A stretch of 64,000 nucleotides of DNA from Geodermatophilus arenarius (GCF_042654585.1 NZ_JBHSGR010000006.1:133754-197753), one strand, 5' to 3'. Positions 33,781-43,024 are shown, counted from the first letter of the stretch. Notes: generated by a model from the sequence alone, not told the origin. Numbers and translations: made by a program.

Positions 33781-35436
33781 TCAGGCGTTCCTGACGGCGG
33801 CCGCGGCCTCCAGGCCCAGCTCCCTCACCGACACCTCGCGCATCTCGACCTTGCGGACCTTGCCGGTCACCGTCATCGGGAAGCCCTCGACGACCTTGAC
33901 GTAGCGGGGCACCTTGTAGTGCGCCAGCTTCCCGGCGCAGAACTCCCGCAGCGCCTCCGGCGTGAGCGGCTCGGCGCCCTCGCGCAGCCGGACCCAGGCC
34001 ATGAGCTCCTCGCCGTACCGCTCGTCGGGGACGCCGATCACCTGCGCGTCGACGACGTCGGGGTGGGTGTAGAGGAACTCCTCGACCTCGCGCGGGTACA
34101 CGTTCTCCCCGCCGCGGATGACCATGTCCTTGATCCGGCCGACGATGTTGAGGTAGCCGGCCTCGTCCATGACGGCGAGGTCGCCGGTGTGCATCCAGCG
34201 GGCGGCGTCGACGACCTCGGCGGTCTTCTCCGGCTCGTCCCAGTAGCCGAGCATCACCGAGTAGCCGCGGGTGCAGAACTCCCCCGGCGTCCCGCGCGGC
34301 ACGGTGATGCCGGTCTCGGGGTGGACGACCTTGACCTCCAGGTGCGGGTGCACCCGGCCGACGGTCGAGGTGCGGCGGTCGAGGTCGTCGTCGGCGCCGG
34401 TCTGGGTGGAGACCGGCGAGGTCTCGGTCATGCCGTAGCAGATGGTCACCTCGGTCATGCCCATCTCGGTGACCACCCGCTTCATCACCTCGACCGGGCA
34501 GGGCGAGCCGGCCATGATCCCGGTGCGCAGGCTGGAGAGGTCGTAGGTGCCGAAGTCCGGCAGCGCCAGCTCGGCGATGAACATCGTCGGGACGCCGTAC
34601 AGCGACGTGCACCGCTCGTCCTGCACCGCCCGCAGCGTGGCCGCCGGGTCGAAGGCGGGCGCGGGGATGACCATCGTGGCGCCGTGGCTGGTGGCCCCGA
34701 GGTTGCCCATCCCCATGCCGAAGCAGTGGTAGTAGGGCACCGGGATGCAGATCCGGTCGGCCTCGGTGTAGCCGCAGCCCTCGCCCACGAAGAACCCGTT
34801 GTTGAGCAGGTTGTGGTGGGACAGCGTGGCGCCCTTGGGGAAGCCGGTGGTGCCCGACGTGTACTGGATGTTGATCGGGTCGTCGGGCGAGAGCTCGGCG
34901 GCGCGCTCGGCGAGCAGCCCGCGGTCGGCGGCCCGGCCGGTGTCCAGCAGCCGCTCCCACTCCGGGTCGCCGAGGAAGACGACCTCGCGCAGGTCGGGGC
35001 AGTCGTCGCGGACCTCGGCCACCATCGCCCGGTAGTCGCTGGTCTTGAACTCCGGCGCGGCGACCAGCACGGAGATGCCGGCCTGCCGCAGCACGTAGGC
35101 CAGCTCGTGCGTGCGGTACGCCGGGTTGATGTTGACCAGGATCGTGCCGAGCTTGGCGGTGCCGTACTGGACGAACACCCACTCGGCGCAGTTGGGCGCC
35201 CAGATGCCGACCCGGTCGCCCTTCCGCACGCCGAGGGCGTCGAGGCCGAGGGCGCAGGCGTCGACGTCGGCGACCAGCTGCGGGTACGTCCAGCGGCGAC
35301 CGGTGGCGCACTCGACGAGCGCCTCGTGGTCGCCCACCCGCGCTGCCGTCCGGTCGAGGTCCGCACCGATGGTGTCCCCGAGCAGGGGGACGGTCGAGGT
35401 GCCGCTGGCGTAGGACGGCAGCGCGGGGGTGGTCAC
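33781..35436 (-). CDS. Medium/long-chain acyl-CoA synthetase
   Basis: A 551-residue AMP-forming ligase that activates fatty acids to acyl-CoA. The ATP-binding P-loop is IQYTSGTTGFPKGATLSH, the A5 region ICYGMTETSPV, A7 MHTGDLAVMDEAGYLNIVGRIKDMVIRGGENVYPREVEE (cited as GRIKDMVIRGGENVYP), and A10 catalytic Lys in FPMTVTGKVRKVEMRE. It is complete and in the FadD35-like group. GTG at 35436 overlaps the stop of a 75-residue upstream gene (GTGA). Confidence 0.93.
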   Translation of the reverse strand: MTTPALPSYASGTSTVPLLGDTIGADLDRTAARVGDHEALVECATGRRWTYPQLVADVDACALGLDALGVRKGDRVGIWAPNCAEWVFVQYGTAKLGTILVNINPAYRTHELAYVLRQAGISVLVAAPEFKTSDYRAMVAEVRDDCPDLREVVFLGDPEWERLLDTGRAADRGLLAERAAELSPDDPINIQYTSGTTGFPKGATLSHHNLLNNGFFVGEGCGYTEADRICIPVPYYHCFGMGMGNLGATSHGATMVIPAPAFDPAATLRAVQDERCTSLYGVPTMFIAELALPDFGTYDLSSLRTGIMAGSPCPVEVMKRVVTEMGMTEVTICYGMTETSPVSTQTGADDDLDRRTSTVGRVHPHLEVKVVHPETGITVPRGTPGEFCTRGYSVMLGYWDEPEKTAEVVDAARWMHTGDLAVMDEAGYLNIVGRIKDMVIRGGENVYPREVEEFLYTHPDVVDAQVIGVPDERYGEELMAWVRLREGAEPLTPEALREFCAGKLAHYKVPRYVKVVEGFPMTVTGKVRKVEMREVSVRELGLEAAAAVRNA

Positions 35437-35660
35437 GGCCGCCGGTTCTCTGGCAGCTGCACCCCGGCCCGGTTGGGCTTGTCCGTGGGGTGGGCGTAGC
35501 GGATGCGGTCCGGCGGCAGCGGGAAGCTGTGGTCCTCGCCGAACGGGGACAGCGGGCCGGCCATCTCACCGAGGAACTCGGTCACCGGCGGGCCGGCGTT
35601 CTCCGACTGGCCCCAGGTCGGCTCCACCAGGTGGGCGTGCTTCTCGTTGCGCTTGGCCAT
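35433..35660 (-). CDS. Small soluble protein coupled to the acyl-CoA synthetase
   Basis: A 75-residue, charged, Pro-rich protein: MAKRNEKHAHLVEPTWGQSE, VTEFLGEMAGPLSPFGED, and FPLPPDRIRYAHPTDKPNR. ATG at 35660 has a near-ideal GGAGGCGAG directly upstream, and its stop overlaps the fadD-like start by four bases, so it is translated and likely stoichiometric with it. No family recognised; the sequence has no membrane or signal features. Confidence 0.65.
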   Translation of the reverse strand: MAKRNEKHAHLVEPTWGQSENAGPPVTEFLGEMAGPLSPFGEDHSFPLPPDRIRYAHPTDKPNRAGVQLPENRRP

Positions 35661-35753
35661 CTCGCCTCCGTGTCCGGTGCGCTCCCCCGGGGGACGCACG
35701 TGCGGCGTCATTCTCGCGTGCCCCGGGTCCTACCCGCAGCAGCCCCGCCCACG

Positions 35754-36314
35754 TCACCCCCGTTCGCGGGGAGCGCGGCGGGCGGACCGGGCGGACCGGG
35801 CGCCGTAGAGGGTGGGCAGCCCCTCGGCGGTGAGCACCCACTCCCCCGGGCCGACCGGCGCGAGCCGCACCTCGCCGCCGTCGAGCCCCTGCACCTGGCG
35901 GGTGCGCCAGACCGACGTGCTCACCAGCGTGAGCCGCACCGGCTCCTGGGTGGGGTCCCACTCGTCGTAGCCCTCGGGCTCGAAGGCGACGATCGCCGGC
36001 CCGGCGATGCGCAGCAGCCCGCGCTGCCAGGGGACGGCGGCCAGCGCCCGCCGCCAGCGCAGGGCGCGGGCCAGCGCGCCGAGGCCCGCGCCGACGGCGA
36101 CCAGCCCGACGACCACCAGCCCGACGACGACCGTGCCGGCCAGCGGCAGCGGGCGGCCGCGGTCCTCGGCGACGGCGACGGCGACGGCGCCGAGCAGCAC
36201 GGCCAGGACGACGGCGATCAGCCCGCCCGCCAGCCAGCGCAGCGCGCCGGCCCGGTAGCCCTCGAGGGCGCTCCGGGTGTGCGGGTCGTCGGCGGCCGGC
36301 TGCACGGCGTCCAT
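35754..36314 (-). CDS. Two-helix membrane protein, unknown function
   Basis: A 186-residue protein with two adjacent membrane helices (ALRWLAGGLIAVVLAVLLGAVAVAVAE and LAGTVVVGLVVVGLVAVGAGLGALA, cited in part) near the N-terminus, followed by a soluble beta-rich domain RIAGPAIVAFEPEGYDEWDP and ending in a basic tail. Resembles the bacterial PH-like-domain membrane proteins in layout. ATG at 36314 is the start. Divergent from the helicase-associated gene. Confidence 0.7.
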   Translation of the reverse strand: MDAVQPAADDPHTRSALEGYRAGALRWLAGGLIAVVLAVLLGAVAVAVAEDRGRPLPLAGTVVVGLVVVGLVAVGAGLGALARALRWRRALAAVPWQRGLLRIAGPAIVAFEPEGYDEWDPTQEPVRLTLVSTSVWRTRQVQGLDGGEVRLAPVGPGEWVLTAEGLPTLYGARSARSARRAPRERG

Positions 36315-36371
36315 GCTGGCAGGACCGGCCGTCCGGGCGGCACGGGCGGGCGCGGACGTAACGTGGTCCGG

Positions 36372-38633
36372 ATGCCTGCCGACCGCCCCGCCACGCTGGC
36401 CGCGTGGCTGCGCACCCGCAGCGACGCCCAGCTCGGGGCGCTGCTGGCCGCGCGGCCCGACGTGGCCCGGCCCGCGCCCTCCGACGTCGTCGCGCTGGCC
36501 AGCCGGCTGGCGGTGCCCGTGTCGGTGGACCGCGCCCTCGACGACCTCGACGCCGCCACCCTGCAGGTGCTCGACGTCGTGCTGCTCGCCCCCACCGACG
36601 GCGTGGAGGCCGCCGACGTCGTCGCGGCGCTGCCGGGGCTGCCCGAGGACGTCGTCGACGCGGCGGTCGAGCGGCTGACCACCCGGGCGCTGCTGTGGGG
36701 CGACGAGGTCCTGCACGCCCCCGACCAGGTGCGCCGCGCCGTCCGGTACCCCGCGGGCCTCGGCCGCCGGGCCGTCGAGCTCCGGGTGACCCTGCCCGCC
36801 GACCTGGCCGCCGCCGTCGGCGCGCTGGCCCCCGCCGAGCGCGAGGTGCTCGAGCGGCTGGCCGGCGACCGCCCGGTCGGGCACCTGCCCGAGACCGGCG
36901 GCGGCGCGGCCTCCCCCGCCCGGCGGCTGCTGCAGGCCGGGCTGCTGGCCCGCATCGACGCGCTCAACGTCGAGCTGCCGCGCGAGATCGGGCTCCTGCT
37001 GCGCGGGGACCTCCCCTACGGCCCGCCGCGGCTGCGCCCGGAGCCGGCCGCCGTGGAGCGGGACCCGGCCGCGGTCGACCGGCAGGCCGCCGGCGCGGCG
37101 CTGGAGGCGGTCGGGCGGGTCGGCGAGCTGCTGGCGGTGCTCGAGGAGGAGCCGGCCGGGCTGCTGCGCAGCGGCGGGGTCGCCGTCCGGGACCGCAAGC
37201 GGCTGGCCAAGGCGCTGTCGGTGTCCGAGACCGACGCCGGGTGGCTGCTGGAGCTGGCCTTCGCCGCGGGGCTGCTCGACGTCGGCGGGCCGCACCGCGA
37301 CGAGTGGCTGCCCACCCGCGGCTACGACCTGTGGCGCGAGCAGCCGCTGCCCGACCGGTGGGCGACGCTGGTCGCGGGCTGGCTGGACAGCACCCGGCTG
37401 CCCTCGCTGGTGGGGTCGCGGGACGTGGCGGGCAAGGCGGTCAACGCGCTGTCGCCGGACCTGGTCCGGCACACCGCCCCGGCGATCCGCCGCTCGGCGC
37501 TGGCCGCGCTGCTGGACGTCCCGCCCGGCCGCGGGCTGGCACCCGACGACCTCGTCGCGCTGCTGCGCTGGCGGACCCCGCGGCGCGCCGACCGGCTCGC
37601 GCCGGTGCCGGACATGCTCGCGGAGGCCGCGCGGCTCGGCGTCCTGGTGGGCGGCGTGCTGTCCACCGGCGGGCGCGGCCTGCTGACCCGCGGCGAGGAG
37701 GGCGCGGCCGACGGGGTGCAGGGGCTGCTGCCCGAGCCGGTCGACCACGTCCTCGCCCAGCCCGACCTCACCCTCGTCGCCCCCGGCCCGCTGGTGTCCG
37801 ACCTCGCCGACACCCTCGCCGTCGTCGCCGACGTCGAGTCCTCCGGCGGGGCGACGGTGTTCCGGGTGTCGGAGTCCTCGGTGCGCCGGGCGCTGGACGC
37901 CGGGTGGTCGGCCACCGACCTGCACGAGTTCTTCGCCCGCGCCTCGCGGACGCCGGTGCCGCAGGCGCTGCGGTACCTGGTCGACGACGTCGCCCGCCAG
38001 CACGGCCGGCTGCGGGTCGGCGCGATCGAGTGCTACGTCCGCTCCGACGACCACGGGCTGCTGTCCCAGGTGCTCGGCGACCGGCGGACGGCGGCCGCCG
38101 AGCTGCGCCGGCTGGCCCCGGGCGTGCTGGTCAGCGGGCTGGGCGCCGACGAGGTGCTCACCGTGCTGCGGCAGGCCGGGTACGCGCCGGCCGGGGAGTC
38201 GCCGGGCGGCGCCGTCCTGACCCGCCCGCCGGCCCGGCCCCGCGCCGCCGGCCGCCGTCCCGGGCCGCCGCCGTCGGCCGCCGGGCGCCCGCTGACGCCG
38301 GCCGAGGCGGAGGCGACCGTCCGCGAGATCCGGGCCGGCGACGCCGCGCTCGCCGCCCGCCCCACCGCCCCGGTCCGGCAGGTCCCCGGGGTGACCACCG
38401 CGGGCACGCTGGAGCTGCTGGCCCGCGCCGTCCGGGACGGCTCCCCGGTGTGGCTGGGCTACGTCGACGCCCAGGGCAGCGGCAGCCAGCGCGTGGTGCA
38501 GCCGGTGTCACTGGCCGGTGGTTTCCTCCAGGGGTGGGACGAGCGCCGGCAGGAGAACCGCACCTTCGCGGTGCACCGGATCACCTCCGTCGCGCTGGTC
38601 GACGAGGAAGCCCCGGCCGCCGGCAACGGTTGA
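36372..38633 (+). CDS. Helicase-associated protein (Helicase_C_3/WYL-like)
   Basis: A 753-residue protein of the family adjacent to XPB in actinobacteria (Rv0862c-like by memory). It has no Walker A or DEAD motif. The N-terminal region (residues 1-400) is helical, with a repeated winged-helix pattern; a helicase C-like domain (DHVLAQPDLTLVAPGPLVSDLADTLAVVAD) lies at about 455-560, and the C-terminus has a WYL-type fold: VWLGYVDAQGSGSQRVVQPVSLAGGFLQGWDERRQENRTFAVHRI, cited as WLGYVDAQGSGSQRVVQP. ATG at 36372 follows TAACGT by seven bases (leaderless). The XPB gene lies 41 bp downstream, so a shared DNA-repair role is likely. Confidence 0.83.
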   Translation: MPADRPATLAAWLRTRSDAQLGALLAARPDVARPAPSDVVALASRLAVPVSVDRALDDLDAATLQVLDVVLLAPTDGVEAADVVAALPGLPEDVVDAAVERLTTRALLWGDEVLHAPDQVRRAVRYPAGLGRRAVELRVTLPADLAAAVGALAPAEREVLERLAGDRPVGHLPETGGGAASPARRLLQAGLLARIDALNVELPREIGLLLRGDLPYGPPRLRPEPAAVERDPAAVDRQAAGAALEAVGRVGELLAVLEEEPAGLLRSGGVAVRDRKRLAKALSVSETDAGWLLELAFAAGLLDVGGPHRDEWLPTRGYDLWREQPLPDRWATLVAGWLDSTRLPSLVGSRDVAGKAVNALSPDLVRHTAPAIRRSALAALLDVPPGRGLAPDDLVALLRWRTPRRADRLAPVPDMLAEAARLGVLVGGVLSTGGRGLLTRGEEGAADGVQGLLPEPVDHVLAQPDLTLVAPGPLVSDLADTLAVVADVESSGGATVFRVSESSVRRALDAGWSATDLHEFFARASRTPVPQALRYLVDDVARQHGRLRVGAIECYVRSDDHGLLSQVLGDRRTAAAELRRLAPGVLVSGLGADEVLTVLRQAGYAPAGESPGGAVLTRPPARPRAAGRRPGPPPSAAGRPLTPAEAEATVREIRAGDAALAARPTAPVRQVPGVTTAGTLELLARAVRDGSPVWLGYVDAQGSGSQRVVQPVSLAGGFLQGWDERRQENRTFAVHRITSVALVDEEAPAAGNG

Positions 38634-38674
38634 CCTGACAGACGCCCACCCGCCGAGGAGAGGCACCCACCCCC

Positions 38675-40360
38675 GTGAACGACGGACCCCTCATCGTCCA
38701 GTCGGACAAGACGCTGCTGCTCGAGGTCGACCACCCGGCGGCCCGCGAGTGCCGCGCGGCCATCGCCCCGTTCGCCGAGCTCGAGCGCTCGCCCGAGCAC
38801 GTGCACACCTACCGGGTCACCCCGCTGGCGCTCTGGAACGCGCGCGCCGCCGGGCACGACGCCGAGCAGGTCGTCGACGCGCTGGTGCGCTACTCGCGCT
38901 ACCCGGTGCCGCACGCGCTGCTGGTCGACGTCGCCGACACGATGGACCGCTTCGGCCGGCTGACGCTGGTCAACAACCCGGTGCACGGGCTGGTGCTCAC
39001 CACCACCGACCGCGCCGTCCTCGAGGAGGTCGTCCGCTCCAAGCGGGTGGCGCCGATGCTCGGGGCGCGGATCGACCCCGACACCGTCGTGGTGCACCCC
39101 TCCGAGCGCGGGCGGCTCAAGCAGGCGCTGCTCAAGGTGGGCTGGCCGGCCGAGGACCTCGCCGGCTACGTCGACGGGCAGGCGCACCCGATCGAGCTGG
39201 CGCAGGACGGCTGGCACCTGCGCGACTACCAGCAGGAAGCCGTCGACGGGTTCTGGGCCGGCGGCTCGGGCGTCGTCGTCCTCCCCTGCGGCGCCGGCAA
39301 GACGCTGGTCGGCGCCGCGGCGATGGCCCAGGCCCGGGCGACCACGCTGATCCTGGTGACCAACACCGTCTCCGGGCGGCAGTGGAAGCGCGAGCTGCTG
39401 GCCCGCACCACGCTGACCGAGGACGAGATCGGCGAGTACTCGGGCGAGCGCAAGGAGATCCGCCCGGTCACCATCGCGACCTACCAGGTGATGACCACCC
39501 GCCGGAAGGGCGAGTACCGGCACCTGGACCTGTTCGACGCCCAGGACTGGGGCCTCATCGTCTACGACGAGGTGCACCTGCTCCCGGCGCCGATCTTCCG
39601 GCTCACCGCCGACCTGCAGTCCCGCCGGCGGCTGGGCCTGACCGCGACGCTGGTGCGCGAGGACGGGCGGGAGGACGACGTCTTCTCGCTGATCGGGCCC
39701 AAGCGCTACGACGCGCCGTGGAAGGACATCGAGTCGCAGGGCTACATCGCCCCGGCCGAGTGCATCGAGGTGCGGGTCGGTCTCGACGACGAGGAGCGGA
39801 TGACCTACGCGGTCGCCGAGCCCGAGGAGCGGTACCGGATCGCGGCGACGGCGTCGTCGAAGCTGCCCGTGATCCGGCGGGTGCTCGAGCGGCACCCCGG
39901 CGAGCAGAAGCTGGTCATCGGCGCCTACCTCGACCAGCTCGAGGAGCTCGGGCGGGCGCTGGACGCCCCGGTGATCCAGGGGTCGACCACCAACCGCGAG
40001 CGGGAGAAGCTCTTCGACGCGTTCCGCGCCGGGGAGGTCACGACGCTCGTCGTGTCGAAGGTCGCCAACTTCTCCATCGACCTGCCCGAGGCCGCGGTCG
40101 CCGTCCAGGTGTCGGGGACCTTCGGGTCGCGGCAGGAAGAGGCCCAGCGGCTGGGCCGGGTGCTCCGGCCGAAGGCCGACGGCCGGCAGGCGCACTTCTA
40201 CACGGTGGTCAGCCGCGACACCCTCGACGCCGAGTACGCCGCCCACCGGCAGCGCTTCCTGGCCGAGCAGGGCTACGCGTACACGATCGTCGACGCCGCC
40301 GACCTGGCCGGCCCGGGCGAGGTCAACGGCCCCGACTGGGTCGACGAGCCCGCCGACTAG
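38675..40360 (+). CDS. XPB/Rad25-type DNA helicase
   Basis: A 561-residue superfamily 2 helicase of the XPB type. Motif I is VVLPCGAGKTLVGAAAM, motif II DEVHLL, motif III LTATLVRED (the RED-containing segment of XPB), motif V SKVANFSIDLPE, and motif VI QRLGRVLRPK. N-terminal XPB damage-recognition-like domain at residues 1-180. Expected to unwind DNA 3'-5' in repair; bacterial XPB partners with a Bax1-type nuclease in some species but none is visible nearby. GTG at 38675 with GAGGAG 14 bases upstream. A strong terminator follows. Confidence 0.93.
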   Translation: MNDGPLIVQSDKTLLLEVDHPAARECRAAIAPFAELERSPEHVHTYRVTPLALWNARAAGHDAEQVVDALVRYSRYPVPHALLVDVADTMDRFGRLTLVNNPVHGLVLTTTDRAVLEEVVRSKRVAPMLGARIDPDTVVVHPSERGRLKQALLKVGWPAEDLAGYVDGQAHPIELAQDGWHLRDYQQEAVDGFWAGGSGVVVLPCGAGKTLVGAAAMAQARATTLILVTNTVSGRQWKRELLARTTLTEDEIGEYSGERKEIRPVTIATYQVMTTRRKGEYRHLDLFDAQDWGLIVYDEVHLLPAPIFRLTADLQSRRRLGLTATLVREDGREDDVFSLIGPKRYDAPWKDIESQGYIAPAECIEVRVGLDDEERMTYAVAEPEERYRIAATASSKLPVIRRVLERHPGEQKLVIGAYLDQLEELGRALDAPVIQGSTTNREREKLFDAFRAGEVTTLVVSKVANFSIDLPEAAVAVQVSGTFGSRQEEAQRLGRVLRPKADGRQAHFYTVVSRDTLDAEYAAHRQRFLAEQGYAYTIVDAADLAGPGEVNGPDWVDEPAD

Positions 40361-40368
40361 AGCCCTCG

Positions 40369-40403
40369 CCGCGGCCCCCGGTCCTCGTGACCCGGGGCCG
40401 CGG
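40369..40403 (+). terminator. Strong terminator after XPB
   Basis: CCGCGGCCCC (40369-40378) and GGGGCCGCGG (40394-40403) form a perfect 10-bp stem, extended inside by GGTC/GACC with a small loop. No T-run, typical of high-GC actinobacteria. Confidence 0.75.
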
Positions 40404-40595
40404 CCGTCTCCGGACCCGGCAGCCGGGCAGGATGCCCGCGTGGCCGGTGAGCGGGACCTCGGGCGGTTGCCGGCCGGCACGGCGCCGCGCCGCGCGCTCG
40501 CGGTGCTGCGGGGCCTGACCTCCTGAGGTGGTGGCCGTTCTCACCACCCCGGACCGCCGGGGTGTGCGACGGTGGAGGCGGGTCCGCGGCGGACC

Positions 40596-40640
40596 CCCGG
40601 ACGAGCAGCGCCGTACCCGGACAGCGACAAGACGGCGTCC
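40596..40640 (+). promoter_or_regulatory. Guanidine-III riboswitch
   Basis: The stretch reads CCGGACGAG, CAGCGCCGTACCCGGAC, AGCGACAAGACGGCG, matching from memory the ykkC-III/guanidine-III consensus (CCGGACGAG, GCGCCGTACCCGGU and GACAAGACGGCGC in order). It folds as an H-type pseudoknot, and the 3' ACGGCG pairs with CGCCGT. It ends 12 bases before the gdx start, where GGGAG (about 40643) is the ribosome binding site; guanidine binding is expected to free it. Confidence 0.85.
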
Positions 40641-40652
40641 ACGGGAGTCGTC

Positions 40653-40967
40653 GTGTCCTGGTTCGTCCTCGTCCTGTCCGGTGCCCTCGAGGCGGTGTGG
40701 GCGACCGCCCTCGGCCGCACGGAGGGCTTCACCCGGCCGGCGCCGACGGTCGTGTTCGTCCTCGGCCTGGTCGGCAGCATGCTCGGCCTCGCCTGGGCGA
40801 TGCGCACCCTGCCCGTCGGGACGGCGTACGCGGTCTGGGTGGGCATCGGCGCGGCCCTGACCGCCGGCTACGCCATGGCGTCGGGCGAGGAGCCGCTGTC
40901 CGCGCTGCGCGTGCTGCTCCTGCTCGGCATCGTCGGCTGCGTGGTCGGGCTCAAGCTCACGCACTGA
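40653..40967 (+). CDS. gdx: Guanidinium exporter, SMR family
   Basis: A 104-residue, four-helix small multidrug resistance transporter. The substrate/proton Glu is Glu13 in SWFVLVLSGALEAVW. GFTRPAPTVVFVLG, LAWAMRTLPVGTAYAVWVGIG (helix 3 edge) and GIVGCVVGLKLTH complete the SMR pattern, and Gly-rich helix 4 fits a dimer. The guanidine-III riboswitch upstream identifies guanidinium as the likely substrate (Gdx, formerly SugE), exchanged for protons. GTG at 40653 follows GGGAG. The gene is monocistronic. Confidence 0.92.
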   Translation: MSWFVLVLSGALEAVWATALGRTEGFTRPAPTVVFVLGLVGSMLGLAWAMRTLPVGTAYAVWVGIGAALTAGYAMASGEEPLSALRVLLLLGIVGCVVGLKLTH

Positions 40968-41090
40968 GCGCCCGGCCTCGACGCGGCGGGCGGGTGGGGC
41001 CGGCGGGACGCGCCGGACCGGTCCGTTCCCGGTGTGAGGCCTGCCACGCCGCACCGGTCGGCGCGGGCGTAACCGCAGCTCAGGCGCGTG

Positions 41091-41118
41091 CCGCGGGCCG
41101 CGTATACGACGGCCGCGG
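41091..41118 (+). promoter_or_regulatory. Possible promoter with inverted repeat
   Basis: CCGCGGGCC and GGCCGCGG flank a TATACG-containing centre (GCGTATACGAC), the most AT-rich short stretch in the gap. A -10 within an inverted repeat 70 bp before the helicase start. Confidence 0.35.
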
Positions 41119-41182
41119 GCGGGCGCGCGGGAGGTGGCCGGTCGGGCGTGTCCGCCGTGCGCCAGGCAGGATGGTCCGCGAG

Positions 41183-42973
41183 ATGGCGAGTGCAGCACGG
41201 GCGGGGGCGGTCGCCCCGCAGACGACCAGCCGACCGCTCCGGGCCTGGCAGCAGGCGGCGCTCGAGCGCTACGAGGAGTCCTCCCCCAAGGACTTCCTGG
41301 TCACCGCGACCCCGGGCGCCGGCAAGACCACCTTCGCGCTGACCCTGGCCTCGCGGCTGCTGCAGCGGCGCGAGGTGGCCCGGGTGATCGTGGTCTGCCC
41401 GACCGACCACCTGCGGATGCAGTGGGCCGACGCCGCCGACCGGATGGGCATCGTCCTCGACCCGGGCCTCACCAACGCCGTCGGCCCGGTGCGCGCCGGC
41501 ACCCAGGGCTACGTGACGACGTACGCGCAGGTCGCCGGCAAGCCGATGCTGCACGCCGCCCGCGCCACCGCCGTCAAGACGCTGGTGGTCCTCGACGAGG
41601 TGCACCACGCCGGCGACGGCCTGTCGTGGGGCGAGGCGATCGAGGAGGCCTACGGCTTCGCCGCCCGCCGGCTGTGCCTGACCGGGACGCCGTTCCGCAC
41701 CAAGCCCGACGAGCGGATCCCCTTCGTGCGCTACGAGGAGGACGGCTTCGAGGGCGACGCCGGGGAGGCCGGCGCCGGGCTGGTCAGCCGCGCCGACTAC
41801 ACCTACGGCTACAAGGAGGCGCTGGCCGACAACGTCGTCCGCCCGGTCGTCTTCGCCGCCTACACCGGCACCTCGCGCTGGCGGAACTCGGCCGGTGAGG
41901 TCGTGGCCGCGTCGCTGTCGGAGGCCGGCACCCGCTCGGTGGAGATGGCCGCCTGGCGCACCGCCCTGGACCCCAAGGGCCAGTGGGTGCCGCACGTCGT
42001 CGCCGCGATGGACGACCGGATCACCCAGCTGCGCGAGCACGGCGGCATGCCCGACGCCGCGGGGCTGATCCTCGCCAGCGACCAGGACGACGCCCGCGCC
42101 TACGCCCGCATCGTCAAGCGGATCACCGGCAAGGCGCCCGAGCTGATCCTGTCCGACGACCCCAGGGCGTCGAAGAAGATCGAGCGCTTCTCGACCGGGT
42201 CCGCGCGGATCGCCGTCTGCGTGCGGATGATCTCCGAGGGCGTCGACGTCCCGCGCGCCGCCGTCCTGGCGTGGATGACCTCCTACCGCACGCCGCTGTT
42301 CTTCGCCCAGGCCGTCGGCCGCGTCGTCCGCTCCCGGGCGTCGCACGAGACGGCGACGGTGTTCCTCCCCGCGGTGCGGCCGCTGCTCTCGCTGGCGGCG
42401 TCCATGGAGAAGGAACGCAACCACGTCATGCCGCCGCCGAAGGCGAAGGACCCCGAGGCGCTCGACCTCGACCCGCTGCCGCCCAAGGAACGCGAGGCGG
42501 TCGGCCTCAAGCAGTGGGAGGCGCTGGAGGCCGAGGCCCGGTTCGCGCACGTGCTGCACGGCGGGACGGCGCACACCGGCGAGGGCTCCGGCGCGGTCGC
42601 CGTCGCGCCGGAGGACGAGGAGTTCCTCGGCATCCCCGGCCTGCTCACCGCCGAGCAGACGGCGTCGCTGCTGGCCAAGCGCGACGACGAGCTGCGGCTG
42701 CGGATCGCCCAGCGGGTGCACGAGGAGGACACCGGCGAGCTGCCGATCGTCGAGGACCACCCCGACGAGGACGACGCCGGCCGTGGCTGGCGCGACGTCG
42801 CCGAGCTGCGGCGGGAGATCAACCGCCTGGTCAGCCGGGTGTCGGCGAAGACGTCGACGCCGCACGCGGTGGTGCACACGCAGCTGCGCCAGCACGTGCC
42901 CGGGCCGCCGTCGGCCTCGGCGCCGGTCGAGGTCCTGCGCGCCCGCCGCGAGCGTCTGCGCACGATGCTCTGA
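41183..42973 (+). CDS. DEAD/DEAH-box helicase
   Basis: A 596-residue SF2 helicase of the actinobacterial type. Walker A is ATPGAGKTTFALTLAS, motif II LDEVHHAGDGLSWGEAI (DEVH), motif III CLTGTPFRT, and motif VI QAVGRVVRSRAS. A C-terminal acidic and helical region (LPIVEDHPDEDDAG) lies after residue 500. Position immediately after XPB and gdx. ATG at 41183 is chosen; ATG at 41171, also in frame, gives four more residues. Natural substrate and polarity unknown. Confidence 0.9.
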   Translation: MASAARAGAVAPQTTSRPLRAWQQAALERYEESSPKDFLVTATPGAGKTTFALTLASRLLQRREVARVIVVCPTDHLRMQWADAADRMGIVLDPGLTNAVGPVRAGTQGYVTTYAQVAGKPMLHAARATAVKTLVVLDEVHHAGDGLSWGEAIEEAYGFAARRLCLTGTPFRTKPDERIPFVRYEEDGFEGDAGEAGAGLVSRADYTYGYKEALADNVVRPVVFAAYTGTSRWRNSAGEVVAASLSEAGTRSVEMAAWRTALDPKGQWVPHVVAAMDDRITQLREHGGMPDAAGLILASDQDDARAYARIVKRITGKAPELILSDDPRASKKIERFSTGSARIAVCVRMISEGVDVPRAAVLAWMTSYRTPLFFAQAVGRVVRSRASHETATVFLPAVRPLLSLAASMEKERNHVMPPPKAKDPEALDLDPLPPKEREAVGLKQWEALEAEARFAHVLHGGTAHTGEGSGAVAVAPEDEEFLGIPGLLTAEQTASLLAKRDDELRLRIAQRVHEEDTGELPIVEDHPDEDDAGRGWRDVAELRREINRLVSRVSAKTSTPHAVVHTQLRQHVPGPPSASAPVEVLRARRERLRTML

Positions 42974-42978
42974 GGCGG

Positions 42979-43002
42979 TGTGCACGTCCGCGGAGGTGCA
43001 CA
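42979..43002 (+). terminator. Hairpin after DEAD-box helicase gene
   Basis: TGTGCAC (42979-42985) and GTGCACA (42996-43002) flank ten bases, five bases after the helicase stop. Confidence 0.4.
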
Positions 43003-43024
43003 GCGGTCCGGCGCCCCGTCCCCG

